Position numbers and translations under genes: made by a program. Under the pieces are notes generated by a model. It did no database searches and had not been told where the DNA came from. It saw nothing but the letters and a program-made list of their open reading frames with translations. From Polynucleobacter sp. 73C-SIWE (GTDB lineage: Bacteria; Pseudomonadota; Gammaproteobacteria; Burkholderiales; Burkholderiaceae), in contig NZ_JACVOK010000001.1 in assembly GCF_018882465.1 (NCBI RefSeq), positions 744,001 through 808,000 of the forward strand: 64,000 nt of DNA, read 5' to 3'. The first letter of the stretch is position 1. Every line of letters starts with the position of its first letter. Below are positions 1 to 9,659 of the stretch, in pieces.

Positions 1-155
1 TTGCAGAAACAATGCAAATGCTTGGTGGTAAGCCAGTAGGCGGAAGTGGTGATGGTGGCGAGAGCTATAGTCGCTCAAAGCCGGCTGAACAGTCCGCGCC
101 TGCAGCTTCAAACGCTGCATCACTCGGCGCAATGGACGACGATATTCCGTTCTAA
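1..155 (+). CDS. ssb: Single-stranded DNA-binding protein, C-terminal end (5' truncated by window)
   Basis: Only the last 50 codons are present; the OB-fold lies before the window. The visible part is a glycine-, serine- and alanine-rich linker followed by the acidic tip MDDDIPF just before the TAA stop. This tip is the conserved SSB tail that docks replication and repair partners such as RecO, RecQ, PriA and exonuclease I. The frame is fixed by the tail. A hairpin terminator follows within 20 bases. Identification rests on the tail and the linker composition, which together are close to diagnostic. Confidence 0.93.
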   Translation, partial: AETMQMLGGKPVGGSGDGGESYSRSKPAEQSAPAASNAASLGAMDDDIPF

Positions 156-171
156 GTAATACCGTAATAGC

Positions 172-207
172 AAAAACCCCTTCTAGAGTTTTCTACAAGG
201 GGTTTTT
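172..207. terminator. Bidirectional Rho-independent terminator between ssb and queF
   Basis: AAAAACCCCTT at 172-182 pairs with AAGGGGTTTTT at 197-207 around a 14-base loop. The A-tract and T-tract flanking the GC stem let it work on both strands, as suits convergent ssb and queF. Confidence 0.85.
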
Positions 208-232
208 ATTTACCTAAATTTAATGAATTTCT

Positions 233-1060
233 TTACTGCCGCGCATGCCGAATATTATCCGGCCAAGGTGAATTGTGATCGGTACGAAATGGATTGATAT
301 CTAAACCACCACGTCTTGTGTAGCGCGCATACACCGATAACTTCTCTGGTTTGCATTGACGTTTGATATCGGTAAAGATGGTTTCAACACAATGTTCATG
401 AAACTCGCCCAACTGTCTAAAGCCAATTAGGTAGCGCAACAAGCCTTCTTCTAGGATAGGCCTTCCTTGGTAGCGAATTTGCACGCTTGCCCAATCTGGC
501 TGTCCTGTAACAGGGCAGTTTGATTTAAGCAGGTGCGACACTAAGCATTGTTCAATTGGGCCAAAGGATTCGTTTACGCCCAAGAGGCTCGGGTCTGCTG
601 GCAAGTGAGGATCAACCTCGATATCAAGGCGATCCATCAAGATGCCACCCATTTCTTGCATACCTTTTTTAGAGCTTACTTCAGTTGGGTTGATGCGAGT
701 GGTGATTTTGCTACCAGCGACCGCTGATAAGTCTGTAATGAGACGTTCTTTAACTTCGTTTTCGTCCTCAAAGCGAGCGCTGTTGAGGCTATTGAGATAG
801 AGCTTGAAAGATTTAGACTCAATCATGTTTGGAGAGTCTGCAGGAATCTGAAACTCTGCCAATGCAATTTGTGGCTTACCTTTTTTATTGAGCCAACTGA
901 GCTCAAAGGCATTCCAAATATCAACACCAACAAATGGTAATGCCTGATCTTCTTTAAGCCCTAGCTTCTTGCGGTTCTCCATTCTGGGAATTGGAAATAG
1001 CAAGCTTGGATCATACTGATCTGGGTATTGCGATGATTGTCCGAGTGGGATTGTGGCCAT
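233..1060 (-). CDS. queF: NADPH-dependent 7-cyano-7-deazaguanine (preQ0) reductase
   Basis: Reduces preQ0 to preQ1, the base inserted into tRNA on the way to queuosine. The 275-residue length matches the long, two-module QueF class (E. coli about 280), not the short Bacillus type. The family signature ESKSFKLYLNS lies at residues 81-91. The catalytic cysteine is in SNCPVTGQPDW (C182), with the proton-donor aspartate at D189. A conserved glutamate and histidine pair sits in GEFHEHCVE near residue 218. The ATG start gives the expected N-terminus. It lies 20 bases downstream of the 5'-nucleotidase gene and is probably the last gene of the ilvA operon. Other queuosine genes are not in this window. 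Confidence 0.96.
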   Translation of the reverse strand: MATIPLGQSSQYPDQYDPSLLFPIPRMENRKKLGLKEDQALPFVGVDIWNAFELSWLNKKGKPQIALAEFQIPADSPNMIESKSFKLYLNSLNSARFEDENEVKERLITDLSAVAGSKITTRINPTEVSSKKGMQEMGGILMDRLDIEVDPHLPADPSLLGVNESFGPIEQCLVSHLLKSNCPVTGQPDWASVQIRYQGRPILEEGLLRYLIGFRQLGEFHEHCVETIFTDIKRQCKPEKLSVYARYTRRGGLDINPFRTDHNSPWPDNIRHARQ

Positions 1061-1080
1061 TAAGATTGCTTGCTGTGTAA

Positions 1081-1989
1081 CTAGTTTTTAGGTTTATTGG
1101 ATACACCTGATACGACGTGGCCTGTTGGTGCAACCGAAGCTGCAGATTGGCAGTGACCAGTTTGATCATCAAAGAAAAAATCGGGCTCGAATTCTCGTAA
1201 GAACTCACTCTTGGATAAGCCGCCTAAGAACATCGCTTCATCCACATCAATGCCCCATGCCATCAGAGTTCGAATCGCACGCTCATGTGCTGGTGCAGAA
1301 CGTGCGGTGACTAGTGCAGTACGAATGCGCATCCCGTTTTCACTAGTAGAGCGTTGTAGTCGGTGGAGCGCTTCCAGTAAAGGCTTAAACGGTCCGGGCG
1401 GCAATGGAATATCAACCTTTTTACTCTCGTGATCGACAAAAGCCTCAAGCCCTTTTTTCTGAAAGACTTGTTCTGCTTCATCAGAGAATAGAACTGCGTC
1501 TCCGTCAAATGCAATGCGAATTTCGTTTGGATGAGACTCTGCAGTTTTGCTAGACTCTGGATACACCCTTGCAGCTGGGAAGCCCGCATCAATGGTTGCT
1601 CTCACATCATCTTCATTGGCAGACAAGAAAAGATTGGCATGAAGTGAGCGAAGGTAATGGTAGGGAGGGCGGCCTCTTGTAAATACACCACGCTCTAGAT
1701 GTAGTCCATGGTGCTCGGCAGAGCGGAATACGCGCAAACCACTTACGGGATCATTACGAGAAAGGATGACTACTTCTACGCGTTGCTCACCTTCTTCATT
1801 AAAGGCTAAGAGTTTCTTGACTAGGGGGAACGCCACACCTTTTTGAGCTGCTTCACCGAGTCGCTCAAGCTGTAACTTCATGTAAGCGCTGTCATCACTC
1901 GATTCGAAGATGCGATTCTCTTCCTCGAAATCAAACAAGGCGCGCGATGAGATTGCGACAACAAGTTTTCCGGTGAGTGTGAAAGACAT
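1081..1989 (-). CDS. Cytosolic 5'-nucleotidase (Pfam 5-nucleotidase, PF06189 type)
   Basis: A 302-residue soluble protein resembling the cN-I-like 5'-nucleotidase family, which dephosphorylates nucleoside monophosphates. The order of conserved blocks fits: VVAISSRALFDFEEEN near the N-terminus, VVILSRNDPVSGLRVF around residue 75, FDGDAVLFSDEAE around residue 160 (a HAD-like DxDxV motif), TARSAPAHERAIRTL around 228, and FLGGLSKSEFL with FFFDDQ near the C-terminus. No signal peptide or membrane segment is visible. The gene lies 15 bases after ilvA and 20 bases before queF on the same strand. Family assignment is firm; the preferred nucleotide cannot be read from sequence. Confidence 0.85.
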   Translation of the reverse strand: MSFTLTGKLVVAISSRALFDFEEENRIFESSDDSAYMKLQLERLGEAAQKGVAFPLVKKLLAFNEEGEQRVEVVILSRNDPVSGLRVFRSAEHHGLHLERGVFTRGRPPYHYLRSLHANLFLSANEDDVRATIDAGFPAARVYPESSKTAESHPNEIRIAFDGDAVLFSDEAEQVFQKKGLEAFVDHESKKVDIPLPPGPFKPLLEALHRLQRSTSENGMRIRTALVTARSAPAHERAIRTLMAWGIDVDEAMFLGGLSKSEFLREFEPDFFFDDQTGHCQSAASVAPTGHVVSGVSNKPKN

Positions 1990-2004
1990 CTGATGGGTTA
2001 CATC

Positions 2005-3525
2005 TTATTTAAGAAAGAGACGATAAGCGGGATTGTTGCTTTCATCCCAGTGGGGGTAGCCCAATTTCGCTAAAAAGGTCTGGAATTTTTTCTGCTCATT
2101 CTTCGGAACCTGAATACCAACTAAGATGCGACCATAGTCTGCGCCATGGTTGCGGTAGTGGAATAAGCTGATGTTCCAGTTAGGTGCCATGCTGGTGAGG
2201 AATTTCATCAAAGCACCTGGACGCTCTGGAAACTCAAAGCGGTAGAGCAATTCATCTTTAGCAAGTGGAGAGTGCCCGCCAACCATATGACGTAAGTGCG
2301 ACTTTGCTAATTCATCATGAGTCAGATCAATGGTTGCAAACTTTGCTTTACGGAAATGTTTCGCAATTGCTTCGCTATCGCCCGCTTTTTGTGTGCTGAT
2401 GCCAACGAAGATGTGAGCTTCACTTTGATCACCAATACGGTAGTTAAATTCAGTGACGTTGCGCTTGCCGAGTAGCTCGCAGAATCGTTTGAAGGAGCCG
2501 CGCTCCTCAGGGATGCTTACTGCAAATACCGCTTCACGGAACTCGCCAACGTCTGCACGTTCTGCCACAAAGCGCAGACGGCTAAAGTTCATATTGGCGC
2601 CGCAAGCTACCGCTACTAAAGTTTTCTTCTTGATGCGTTTCTTTTCAACATACTTCTTCATGCCTGCGATAGCTAAAGCCCCAGCAGGCTCAAGGATACT
2701 ACGAGTATCAGTAAAGACATCATTAATCGCTGCACAAATTTCATCGGTATCGACAGTGACGATTTCATCAACCACTGTTTTACAAATACGAAACGTTTCT
2801 TTGCCAACCAATTTCACTGCAGTGCCATCTGAAAAAAGACCAACATCTTTCATCTCGATACGCTTACCTGCTTTGAGAGATTGGTTCATGGCATCGGAGT
2901 CAGAAGCTTGGACACCAATCACTTTAGTCTTTGGGCTTACTGCTTTGACATACTCACCAATACCAGCAATCAAACCGCCACCACCAATAGCAACAAATAC
3001 GGCATCGATTGGTTCTTGATGTTGCGCAAAAATTTCTTGGGCGATTGTTCCTTGCCCGGCAATCACATCTGGATCATCAAATGGGTGAACAAAAGTCAGA
3101 CCCCGTTTTTTACCCAAGAGCTCTGAATGTTTGAATGCATCACTGTAAGACTCGCCGTGCAGGATGATTTCTACCCAAGAACCACCTCTTGCTTTCACTG
3201 CATCAATTTTCACGCTCGGGGTAGTCACCGGCATCACAATGACGGCTTTGCATTTCATTTTGGCTGCAGAGAGGGCAACGCCTTGCGCATGATTGCCTGC
3301 GGAGGCCGCAATAACCCCGCGCTTTAAGGCTTCTGCTGGTAAATGGGCCATTTTGTTATAGGCACCACGCAGTTTGAAGGAGAAAACCGGCTGGTTATCT
3401 TCTCTTTTCAGTAGGACTTGGTTGCCCAAACGTTTGGTGAGTTCGGGGGCGAGCTGGAGCTCGGTTTCTCTGGCTACGTCATAGACGCGAGCCGATAAAA
3501 TTTTCTTTAAATAGTTCGTTGCCAT
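2005..3525 (-). CDS. ilvA: Threonine ammonia-lyase, biosynthetic
   Basis: PLP enzyme converting threonine to 2-oxobutyrate and ammonia, the first committed step of isoleucine synthesis. At 506 residues it is the long biosynthetic form. The PLP lysine is K51 in SFKLRGAY, the serine-containing SAGNHAQGVA block is at 75-84, and the phosphate-binding GGGGLIAG is at 181-188. The C-terminal third (about 330-506) carries two ACT-like regulatory domains, where isoleucine inhibits and valine activates in characterised homologues. It begins a minus-strand group with the nucleotidase and queF and diverges from the FAD/Fe-S gene across a 134-base spacer. Its product, 2-oxobutyrate, is also the substrate proposed for the E1/E2 cluster at 55.5-59.2 kb. 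Confidence 0.97.
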   Translation of the reverse strand: MATNYLKKILSARVYDVARETELQLAPELTKRLGNQVLLKREDNQPVFSFKLRGAYNKMAHLPAEALKRGVIAASAGNHAQGVALSAAKMKCKAVIVMPVTTPSVKIDAVKARGGSWVEIILHGESYSDAFKHSELLGKKRGLTFVHPFDDPDVIAGQGTIAQEIFAQHQEPIDAVFVAIGGGGLIAGIGEYVKAVSPKTKVIGVQASDSDAMNQSLKAGKRIEMKDVGLFSDGTAVKLVGKETFRICKTVVDEIVTVDTDEICAAINDVFTDTRSILEPAGALAIAGMKKYVEKKRIKKKTLVAVACGANMNFSRLRFVAERADVGEFREAVFAVSIPEERGSFKRFCELLGKRNVTEFNYRIGDQSEAHIFVGISTQKAGDSEAIAKHFRKAKFATIDLTHDELAKSHLRHMVGGHSPLAKDELLYRFEFPERPGALMKFLTSMAPNWNISLFHYRNHGADYGRILVGIQVPKNEQKKFQTFLAKLGYPHWDESNNPAYRLFLK

Positions 3526-3659
3526 CTAATGAGCGTACCACGGATGGCCCCTAAGCCCTTAAATTTGCAAGGGTTTATAACTTTGGGGAGCAGCTTTCAC
3601 CTTTTCCTGCCACTATCAGGTTCGCTCAATTAAAATGCTTATTTATCAAATATGTTGCT

Positions 3660-6600
3660 ATGAACGCCCCATTAGCTTTGAACCAGTTGTTGGATGCTGA
3701 GGCGGGTTCCCCCCGTCTCCGTGAAATTCCCTACAACTACACCTCCTTTTCTGATCGTGAGATTGTTATTCGCTTGCTGGGCGAGGAGTCTTGGCGTGTT
3801 CTGAATGACTTGAGGGGCGTCCGTCGGACCGGCCGCTCTGCGCGTATGTTGTTTGAAATCTTGGGCGATATTTGGGTGGTTCAGCGCAATCCCTTTTTGC
3901 AGGATGACTTGCTCGATAGTCAGACTCGTCGGAAACAATTAATTGATGCTTTATGGCATCGTTTGGGCGAGGTCAAAAAACGAAATAGCGGCGATTCGGT
4001 CGAGCAAGTAGAAATTTTATTAAATGCCGCTTATCGCGCTATTGAAAGTTTTCAAAACGGCTTTAAAGAAGTTGAGCAAATTCGTAAACGCGCTCGCAAA
4101 GAATTAGGCCGTCACACTGCTGCTGACAACATTTGTTTTGATGGCGTCTCACGTGCTGCGCACGTAACAGATGCTACTGACTGGCGCGTTGAGTTTCCAC
4201 TAGTAGTGCTGAAGCCTGATTACGAATCAGAAATTCCTGGCCTGGTTAAGGCCTGCGTGGAACTGGGTCTCACCATTATTCCTCGTGGCGGCGGTACTGG
4301 TTATACCGGTGGCGCGATTCCGCTATATGCCATGTCTGCAGTGATTAATACTGAGAAGTTGCAAGATATCGGTGGCGTGAAGACGAAGCATCTGCCTGGC
4401 CTCGACCATGAAGTGGCTACTATATTTACGGGAGCGGGCGTTGTAACCCGTCGTGTAGCTGATGCTGCAGAGCATGCTGGGCTGGTGTTTGCGGTTGATC
4501 CTACATCTGCGGACGCAAGTTGTATCGGCGGCAATATTGCCATGAATGCTGGCGGTAAAAAAGCAGTGCTCTGGGGCACCGCTCTTGATAATCTTGCTAG
4601 TTGGCGTATGGTGGATCCACAAGGTAATTGGTTGGATGTTGAGCGTCTTGAACATAACCTTGGCAAGATTCATGATGCTGCATTAGTACGTTTTCAATTA
4701 ACTTGGTCTGATGGCAATAGTGAGCCTGGCCAACGTATTCTGAAAACAGAATTATTAGAGATTGAAGGCAAGCGTTTTCGTAAAGAAGGTTTAGGCAAAG
4801 ACGTTACCGATAAGTTTTTATCTGGATTACCTGGCGTACAAAAAGAAGGTTGCGATGGATTAATTACCAGCGCAACTTGGATCTTGCATCGCATGCCAAA
4901 GTACATGCGCACTGTTTGTCTTGAGTTCTTTGGGCAGGCGCGCGAGGCAATTCCAAGTATTGTCGAGATCAAAGCTTACCTCGATGGTTTAAGTAAGCAA
5001 GGTGGCCCGATTTTGGCTGGTCTTGAGCATTTAGACGATCGTTATCTGCGCGCAGTTGGCTACTCTACAAAATCCAAGCGTAATAGTCTGCCAAAAATGG
5101 TGTTGATTGGTGATATTGCTGGTGACAACGAAGAGGCAGTTGCGGCCGCAACTAGTGAAGTAGTACGTATGGCAAATCTGCGTGTTGGCGAAGGCTTTGT
5201 TGCGGTCAGCGCAGAAGCGCGCAAGAAATTCTGGTTAGATCGCGCACGGACAGCTGCTATTGCTCGTCATACTAATGCATTTAAGATCAATGAGGATGTC
5301 GTGATTCCCTTACCGCGCATGGGCGAGTACACCGATGGCATTGATCGTATCAATATTGAACTGTCCCTCAAAAATAAATTACAAGTATTAGATGGCCTTG
5401 AAGCCTTCTTGAAAAAGAGTGCTTTGCCACTAGGCAAGAGTGATGCTGAGTATGAGATCCCAACTGCAGAGATCTTGGGAGATCGTGTTCAACAAGCCTT
5501 AGAGCTGATTTCCAGGGTACGTACCCGCTGGGCTGATTGGCTCACGCAAATGGATACTTGTTTCCCGCAACTACAAAACTACAGTTTGCGTGCTTCATGG
5601 AAAGAGGAAGTGCGCTCTGAGCTACGCATTATTTTTGGTGGCCTAGCATTCGAGCCTATTCTTGCTGAGCTTGAGGCAATTCATAAAAATATTCTACGCA
5701 AGCGTGTCTTTGTTGCTTTGCACATGCATGCTGGTGATGGTAATGTACATACCAATATTCCAGTGAACTCTGACGACTATGAGATGTTGCAGGACGCACA
5801 TCGTGCAGTAGATCGCATCATGAAATTAGCCCGCTCATTAGATGGTGTGATCTCTGGTGAGCATGGTATTGGTATTACTAAGCTTGAGTATCTGACTGAA
5901 GCTGAATTAAAAGATTTCCGTAGTTATAAGAACCGCGTTGATCCTGAAGGTCGCTTTAACAAAGGCAAGTTGATGCCACATGCTGACCTGAGTATGGCCT
6001 ATACGCCTAGCTTTGGTTTGATGGGGCATGAGTCCATCATCATGCAACAAAGTGATATTGGGGCGATTGCCGATAGCGTAAAAGATTGTTTGCGTTGCGG
6101 CAAGTGCAAGCCAGTGTGCGCAACACATGTACCACGTGCAAACCTTTTATATAGCCCACGTGACAAAATTTTAGCTACTTCATTGTTGATTGAAGCTTTC
6201 TTGTATGAAGAACAAACCCGTCGTGGCGTCTCGATTCGTCACTGGGAAATGTTTGATGACGTAGCAGCGCATTGCACTGTTTGTCATAAGTGCTTAACAC
6301 CTTGTCCAGTTAAGATTGATTTTGGTGATGTGACTATGAATATGCGCAACCTCTTGCGCAAGATGGGTCAGCAGCGTTTCAATCCAGGTACTGCAGCATC
6401 GATGTTCTTCTTAAATGCGACAAGCCCAGAATCTATTCGTTTGGCTCGTAAGACCATGATTGGTTGGGGTTATAAGCTACAGCGCCTTGGAAACGATGTT
6501 TTGCGTAAGTTTGCAAAACAGCAAACAGCGCATCCTCCTGCAACAGTAGGCAAGCCGAGCGTTAAAGAGCAGGTCATTTTCTTTGTCAATAAGAAGATGC

Positions 6601-7499
6601 CAGGTAATTTGCCCAAGAAGACTGCGCGCGCATTATTGGATGTTGAAGATGCAAACTATGTGCCTATTATTCGTGATCCGAAAACAACTTCTGCAGATAC
6701 TGAAGCAGTGTTTTACTTTCCTGGTTGTGGATCTGAGCGTTTGTTCTCTCAAGTCGGTTTAGCTACCCAAGCAATGCTTTGGAATGTGGGTGTACAAACA
6801 GTATTGCCACCAGGTTACTTATGCTGCGGCTATCCACAGCGCGGTAATGGCGATTTTGATAAGGCCGAGAAGATGATTACGGATAACCGCGTGTTGTTTC
6901 ACCGCGTTGCTAATACTCTGAACTATTTAGATATTAAGACGGTCGTTGTTTCTTGCGGCACTTGTTATGACCAATTAGCTGGTTACCAGTTTGAACAGAT
7001 TTTCCCGGGTTGCCGCATCATTGATATTCATGAATTCTTGGCAGAAAAAGGGGTCAAGCTATCTGGAGTAACGGGCGTGAAGTATATGTATCACGATCCT
7101 TGCCACTCTCCAATGAAACTACAAGATCCTTTGAAGACGGTGAACGAACTAATTCAATTGGAAGATGGCAAAGCGATTCCGAAGAATGATCGTTGTTGCG
7201 GTGAGTCTGGAACCCTAGCGGTTACTCGTCCAGATATTTCTACACAAGTACGCTTCCGCAAGCAAATTGAAATGGAAAAAGCTGCCAATGAGCTACGTAA
7301 AGATGACTTTACTGGCGCTGTCAAAGTGCTCACCAGTTGCCCATCTTGCTTGCAAGGCTTAAGTCGCTTTGATGCCGATAGTGATACCACTGCAGATTAC
7401 ATCGTGGTTGAAATGGCTCAAAAATTATTGGGTGACAACTGGATGCAAGACTACGTTACCAAAGCAAATCAAGGTGGTATTGAAAGGGTCCTTGTTTAA
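3660..7499 (+). CDS. Giant FAD-linked dehydrogenase fused to 4Fe-4S and CCG domains (DUF3683 family)
   Basis: A 1279-residue fusion. Residues 1-150 are the DUF3683-type N-terminal region. An FAD-binding PCMH-type domain follows, with GGGTGYTGG at 210-218. The FAD-oxidase C-terminal domain carries [12 protein letters not shown] and SGEHGIG around residues 690-750. A ferredoxin-like pair of clusters starts with C810, C813, C816 and C820 ([11 protein letters not shown]), and the second set [12 protein letters not shown] is near 870. Two CCG domains end the protein (YFPGCGS with CCGYPQ; HDPCHS with CCGESG). The layout equals GlcD/Dld plus GlpC in one chain, so oxidation of a 2-hydroxy acid with electrons passed to quinone is likely; the substrate is unknown. 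It overlaps the DUF971 gene by one base (TAATG). There is no signal peptide. Confidence 0.9.
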   Translation: MNAPLALNQLLDAEAGSPRLREIPYNYTSFSDREIVIRLLGEESWRVLNDLRGVRRTGRSARMLFEILGDIWVVQRNPFLQDDLLDSQTRRKQLIDALWHRLGEVKKRNSGDSVEQVEILLNAAYRAIESFQNGFKEVEQIRKRARKELGRHTAADNICFDGVSRAAHVTDATDWRVEFPLVVLKPDYESEIPGLVKACVELGLTIIPRGGGTGYTGGAIPLYAMSAVINTEKLQDIGGVKTKHLPGLDHEVATIFTGAGVVTRRVADAAEHAGLVFAVDPTSADASCIGGNIAMNAGGKKAVLWGTALDNLASWRMVDPQGNWLDVERLEHNLGKIHDAALVRFQLTWSDGNSEPGQRILKTELLEIEGKRFRKEGLGKDVTDKFLSGLPGVQKEGCDGLITSATWILHRMPKYMRTVCLEFFGQAREAIPSIVEIKAYLDGLSKQGGPILAGLEHLDDRYLRAVGYSTKSKRNSLPKMVLIGDIAGDNEEAVAAATSEVVRMANLRVGEGFVAVSAEARKKFWLDRARTAAIARHTNAFKINEDVVIPLPRMGEYTDGIDRINIELSLKNKLQVLDGLEAFLKKSALPLGKSDAEYEIPTAEILGDRVQQALELISRVRTRWADWLTQMDTCFPQLQNYSLRASWKEEVRSELRIIFGGLAFEPILAELEAIHKNILRKRVFVALHMHAGDGNVHTNIPVNSDDYEMLQDAHRAVDRIMKLARSLDGVISGEHGIGITKLEYLTEAELKDFRSYKNRVDPEGRFNKGKLMPHADLSMAYTPSFGLMGHESIIMQQSDIGAIADSVKDCLRCGKCKPVCATHVPRANLLYSPRDKILATSLLIEAFLYEEQTRRGVSIRHWEMFDDVAAHCTVCHKCLTPCPVKIDFGDVTMNMRNLLRKMGQQRFNPGTAASMFFLNATSPESIRLARKTMIGWGYKLQRLGNDVLRKFAKQQTAHPPATVGKPSVKEQVIFFVNKKMPGNLPKKTARALLDVEDANYVPIIRDPKTTSADTEAVFYFPGCGSERLFSQVGLATQAMLWNVGVQTVLPPGYLCCGYPQRGNGDFDKAEKMITDNRVLFHRVANTLNYLDIKTVVVSCGTCYDQLAGYQFEQIFPGCRIIDIHEFLAEKGVKLSGVTGVKYMYHDPCHSPMKLQDPLKTVNELIQLEDGKAIPKNDRCCGESGTLAVTRPDISTQVRFRKQIEMEKAANELRKDDFTGAVKVLTSCPSCLQGLSRFDADSDTTADYIVVEMAQKLLGDNWMQDYVTKANQGGIERVLV

Positions 7500-7885
7500 T
7501 GATTCCAACTAATATTGTTGTTCATCAGCAGTCCAAAGTTCTGGAGCTTTCTTATGAGAATGGCTCTACCTACCGTTTACCTTTCGAATTATTGAGAGTG
7601 CTCTCTCCTTCGGCAGAGGTGCAAGGTCATGGTCCCGGGCAAGAGACTTTGCAAACTGGAAAACGTGATGTTTTAATCGCCAGTCTTGAGCCTGTTGGGC
7701 ATTACGCACTAAAGCCCAGTTTTTCTGATGGCCATGATTCAGGTCTTTACTCTTGGGACTACTTGCAATATTTAGGTGAGAACCAAGAAGAGTTATGGAA
7801 AGAGCATTTAAATAAGTTAGCGGCTGCCGGTCTTGATCGTGATGCACCCATGAGTCAAGCTGGCCACTCTTGTGGAAGTCACTAA
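7499..7885 (+). CDS. DUF971 (GBBH-like N-terminal domain) protein
   Basis: A 128-residue protein carrying the domain found at the N-terminus of gamma-butyrobetaine hydroxylase, here standing alone. Visible family blocks are [20 protein letters not shown] near residue 20, a central [18 protein letters not shown], and SGLYSWDYL near residue 80. The C-terminus ends in a histidine- and cysteine-containing HSCGSH tail. The stand-alone form has been linked to Fe-S cluster handling in some systems; here the role is an inference. Its start codon shares one base with the preceding stop, and its stop overlaps the ubiE start in the same way, so the three genes are translationally coupled. Confidence 0.85.
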   Translation: MIPTNIVVHQQSKVLELSYENGSTYRLPFELLRVLSPSAEVQGHGPGQETLQTGKRDVLIASLEPVGHYALKPSFSDGHDSGLYSWDYLQYLGENQEELWKEHLNKLAAAGLDRDAPMSQAGHSCGSH

Positions 7886-8628
7886 TGAGTAAAACCCACT
7901 TCGGTTATCAAAGCGTTGATGAGGCTGAAAAAGCCGGGAAGGTTGCTGAGGTATTTCATTCGGTAGCCAGCAAATATGATGTGATGAATGACTTCATGTC
8001 TTTTGGCTTACATCGTGTATGGAAAAAAATCACCATTGCCCGAGCAAATGTTCGTCCTGGACAAAAGATTCTCGATATCGCTGGTGGTACTGGCGACCTC
8101 GCAGCTGCATTTGCAAAAGCGGCTGATTGGGGTAGTAATCCCGATGCCCAAGTTTGGTTGAGTGACATTAATGCATCTATGCTGGGCGTTGGACGTGATC
8201 GTTTGTTAGATCGCGGTATGGCTTTACCTTGCGTTCAGTTCGATGCCGAAAAGATTCCGTTTCCAAATAATCATTTTGATGTTGTCACCGTGGCATTTGG
8301 TTTACGCAATATGACTCATAAAGATGTTGCTCTTGGCGAAATGTGTCGCGTGATCAAGCCTGGTGGTCGGGTATTGGTGCTTGAGTTTTCGAAGCCTGAT
8401 GCCTTTTTGCAGCCTGTATATGACACTTATTCCTTCAAGGTTTTGCCTTGGTTGGGTGAGAAGATTGCCCAAGATTCGGAAAGCTATCGCTATTTGGCCG
8501 AATCTATCCGAATGCACCCGGACGCAGAAACCCTCAAAGAAATGATGTTAGGCGTGGGTTTTGATGAAGTAGAAACCCATAGGATGACTGGGGGTATCGT
8601 TGCCTTACATATTGGTATTAAATACTGA
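7885..8628 (+). CDS. ubiE: Ubiquinone/menaquinone biosynthesis C-methyltransferase
   Basis: SAM-dependent C-methyltransferase of ubiquinone synthesis (C2 methylation of the benzoquinol ring). The 247-residue protein shows the family N-terminus [17 protein letters not shown], motif [16 protein letters not shown] near residue 60, the post-motif [30 protein letters not shown] around 130, and [12 protein letters not shown] around 165. The ATG at 7885 overlaps the DUF971 stop as TAATG and gives the family N-terminus; an upstream in-frame start at 7870 would add five unsupported residues. It heads the ubiE-Tim44-ubiJ-ubiB block typical of Burkholderiales. Confidence 0.97.
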   Translation: MSKTHFGYQSVDEAEKAGKVAEVFHSVASKYDVMNDFMSFGLHRVWKKITIARANVRPGQKILDIAGGTGDLAAAFAKAADWGSNPDAQVWLSDINASMLGVGRDRLLDRGMALPCVQFDAEKIPFPNNHFDVVTVAFGLRNMTHKDVALGEMCRVIKPGGRVLVLEFSKPDAFLQPVYDTYSFKVLPWLGEKIAQDSESYRYLAESIRMHPDAETLKEMMLGVGFDEVETHRMTGGIVALHIGIKY

Positions 8629-8636
8629 TAGTTGTA

Positions 8637-8660
8637 TAGTTTTTAAGTTCTTAAAAACTA
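8637..8660. other. AT-rich perfect stem-loop after ubiE
   Basis: TAGTTTTTAA at 8637-8646 pairs perfectly with TTAAAAACTA at 8651-8660 around GTTC. No T-run follows, so it is a weak terminator at best. It could be an mRNA processing or stability element, or an operator ahead of the Tim44-like gene. Confidence 0.45.
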
Positions 8661-8697
8661 ACGCAGTTAAGCAGTTATAAGAAGGGGTCAAAATTAA

Positions 8698-9606
8698 ATG
8701 AATAAGCATTTTTTCAAAGCAGTACTACTAAGCCTTACTTTGGTATTTGCATCAGTTGGTCATGTTGATGCTGCTCGTTTGGGTAATGGTAAGAGTGTTG
8801 GAAAAGCACCAAGTGCACCAATGCAAAAACAAGCTGCTCCTGCACAAAAACCTGCACAGCAAGCTCAGCCAGCTGCTCCTGCGCCCGCTCCACAAGCTCC
8901 AGCGCCTAGTCGCTTCGGTGGCATGGGTGGTCTTTTGGGTGGTTTAGCAGCAGGCTTGGGTATTGGCTATCTCTTGTCGCATTTTGGTCTTGGTGAAGCT
9001 GCATCCTCCATGATTACTGGACTTCTCATTGCAGTGTTGGCTGGCTTTGCCATTATGTTTGTGATTCGCAAAATGTTGCCAGCAATGTCTGGCGCTGGGA
9101 ATAACGCTAATGTGCCAACGGGCATGCAGCGAACCAGTACTCAGCAAACTCCGAGACAGGAGCCTGCATTCACTCCAGCAGCCAATGCATTTGGTGGCGT
9201 GAGCGCTGAGCCAGAATCATTTCAATCGACGCTGCCACCAGGTTTTGACGAACGTTCTTTCCTTGAGAATGCAAAGCAATACTTTGCTACTTTGCAAAAA
9301 GCTTGGGATGACGGCGATCTTGCCTCTTTGCGTGAATTTACGACTCCTGAAATGTTTGCCACTATTCAGCAGGACCTAGCAGGGCGGACTGATAGTACGA
9401 ATCAAACGGATGTCGTTACTATTAACGCTCAGCTAATCGGTATTGAGACTGCCGACGCGCATTATTACTGTAGCGTTCAGTTCAGCGGCATGATTCGTGA
9501 GCAGTCAGGCGCCCCGGCAAGTGACTTCTCTGAAATTTGGAACTTAAGTAAGCCCGTTGAGGGTCCTGGAGGCTGGGTACTAGCGGGTATCTCGCAGTTA
9601 GTTTAA
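8698..9606 (+). CDS. Tim44-like domain membrane protein
   Basis: A 302-residue envelope protein. Residues 1-25 form a signal peptide or anchor ending near VDAA. Residues 35-70 are rich in proline, alanine and glutamine. A glycine-rich hydrophobic segment (GGLLGGLAAGLGIGYLL) and a second transmembrane helix (MITGLLIAVLAGFAIMFVI) follow at about 78-125. The C-terminal half, from about residue 180, is the Tim44-like fold (ENAKQYFATLQKAWDDGDL, FTTPEMFATI). An AGAAGGGG ribosome-binding site precedes the ATG. In Burkholderiales it sits between ubiE and ubiJ, as here. The function is unknown; the mitochondrial import role of Tim44 should not be transferred. Confidence 0.87.
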   Translation: MNKHFFKAVLLSLTLVFASVGHVDAARLGNGKSVGKAPSAPMQKQAAPAQKPAQQAQPAAPAPAPQAPAPSRFGGMGGLLGGLAAGLGIGYLLSHFGLGEAASSMITGLLIAVLAGFAIMFVIRKMLPAMSGAGNNANVPTGMQRTSTQQTPRQEPAFTPAANAFGGVSAEPESFQSTLPPGFDERSFLENAKQYFATLQKAWDDGDLASLREFTTPEMFATIQQDLAGRTDSTNQTDVVTINAQLIGIETADAHYYCSVQFSGMIREQSGAPASDFSEIWNLSKPVEGPGGWVLAGISQLV

Positions 9607-9627
9607 GCTCTAGGTACTTTCCATTGG

Positions 9628-9653
9628 AAAACCCGCACTTGTGCGGGTTTTTT
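9628..9653 (+). terminator. Rho-independent terminator after Tim44-like gene, abutting ubiJ start
   Basis: AAAACCCGCAC at 9628-9638 and GTGCGGGTTTT at 9641-9651 form an 11-bp stem with a two-base loop, followed by a six-T run. Only six bases separate the T-run from the ubiJ ATG. Confidence 0.85.
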
Positions 9654-9659
9654 ACACTC

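Noticed and set aside
2453..3019. A 188-codon plus-strand frame opposite ilvA
   Set aside because: Fully antisense to a strongly conserved gene, with a composition of a reverse-complement shadow and no family resemblance.
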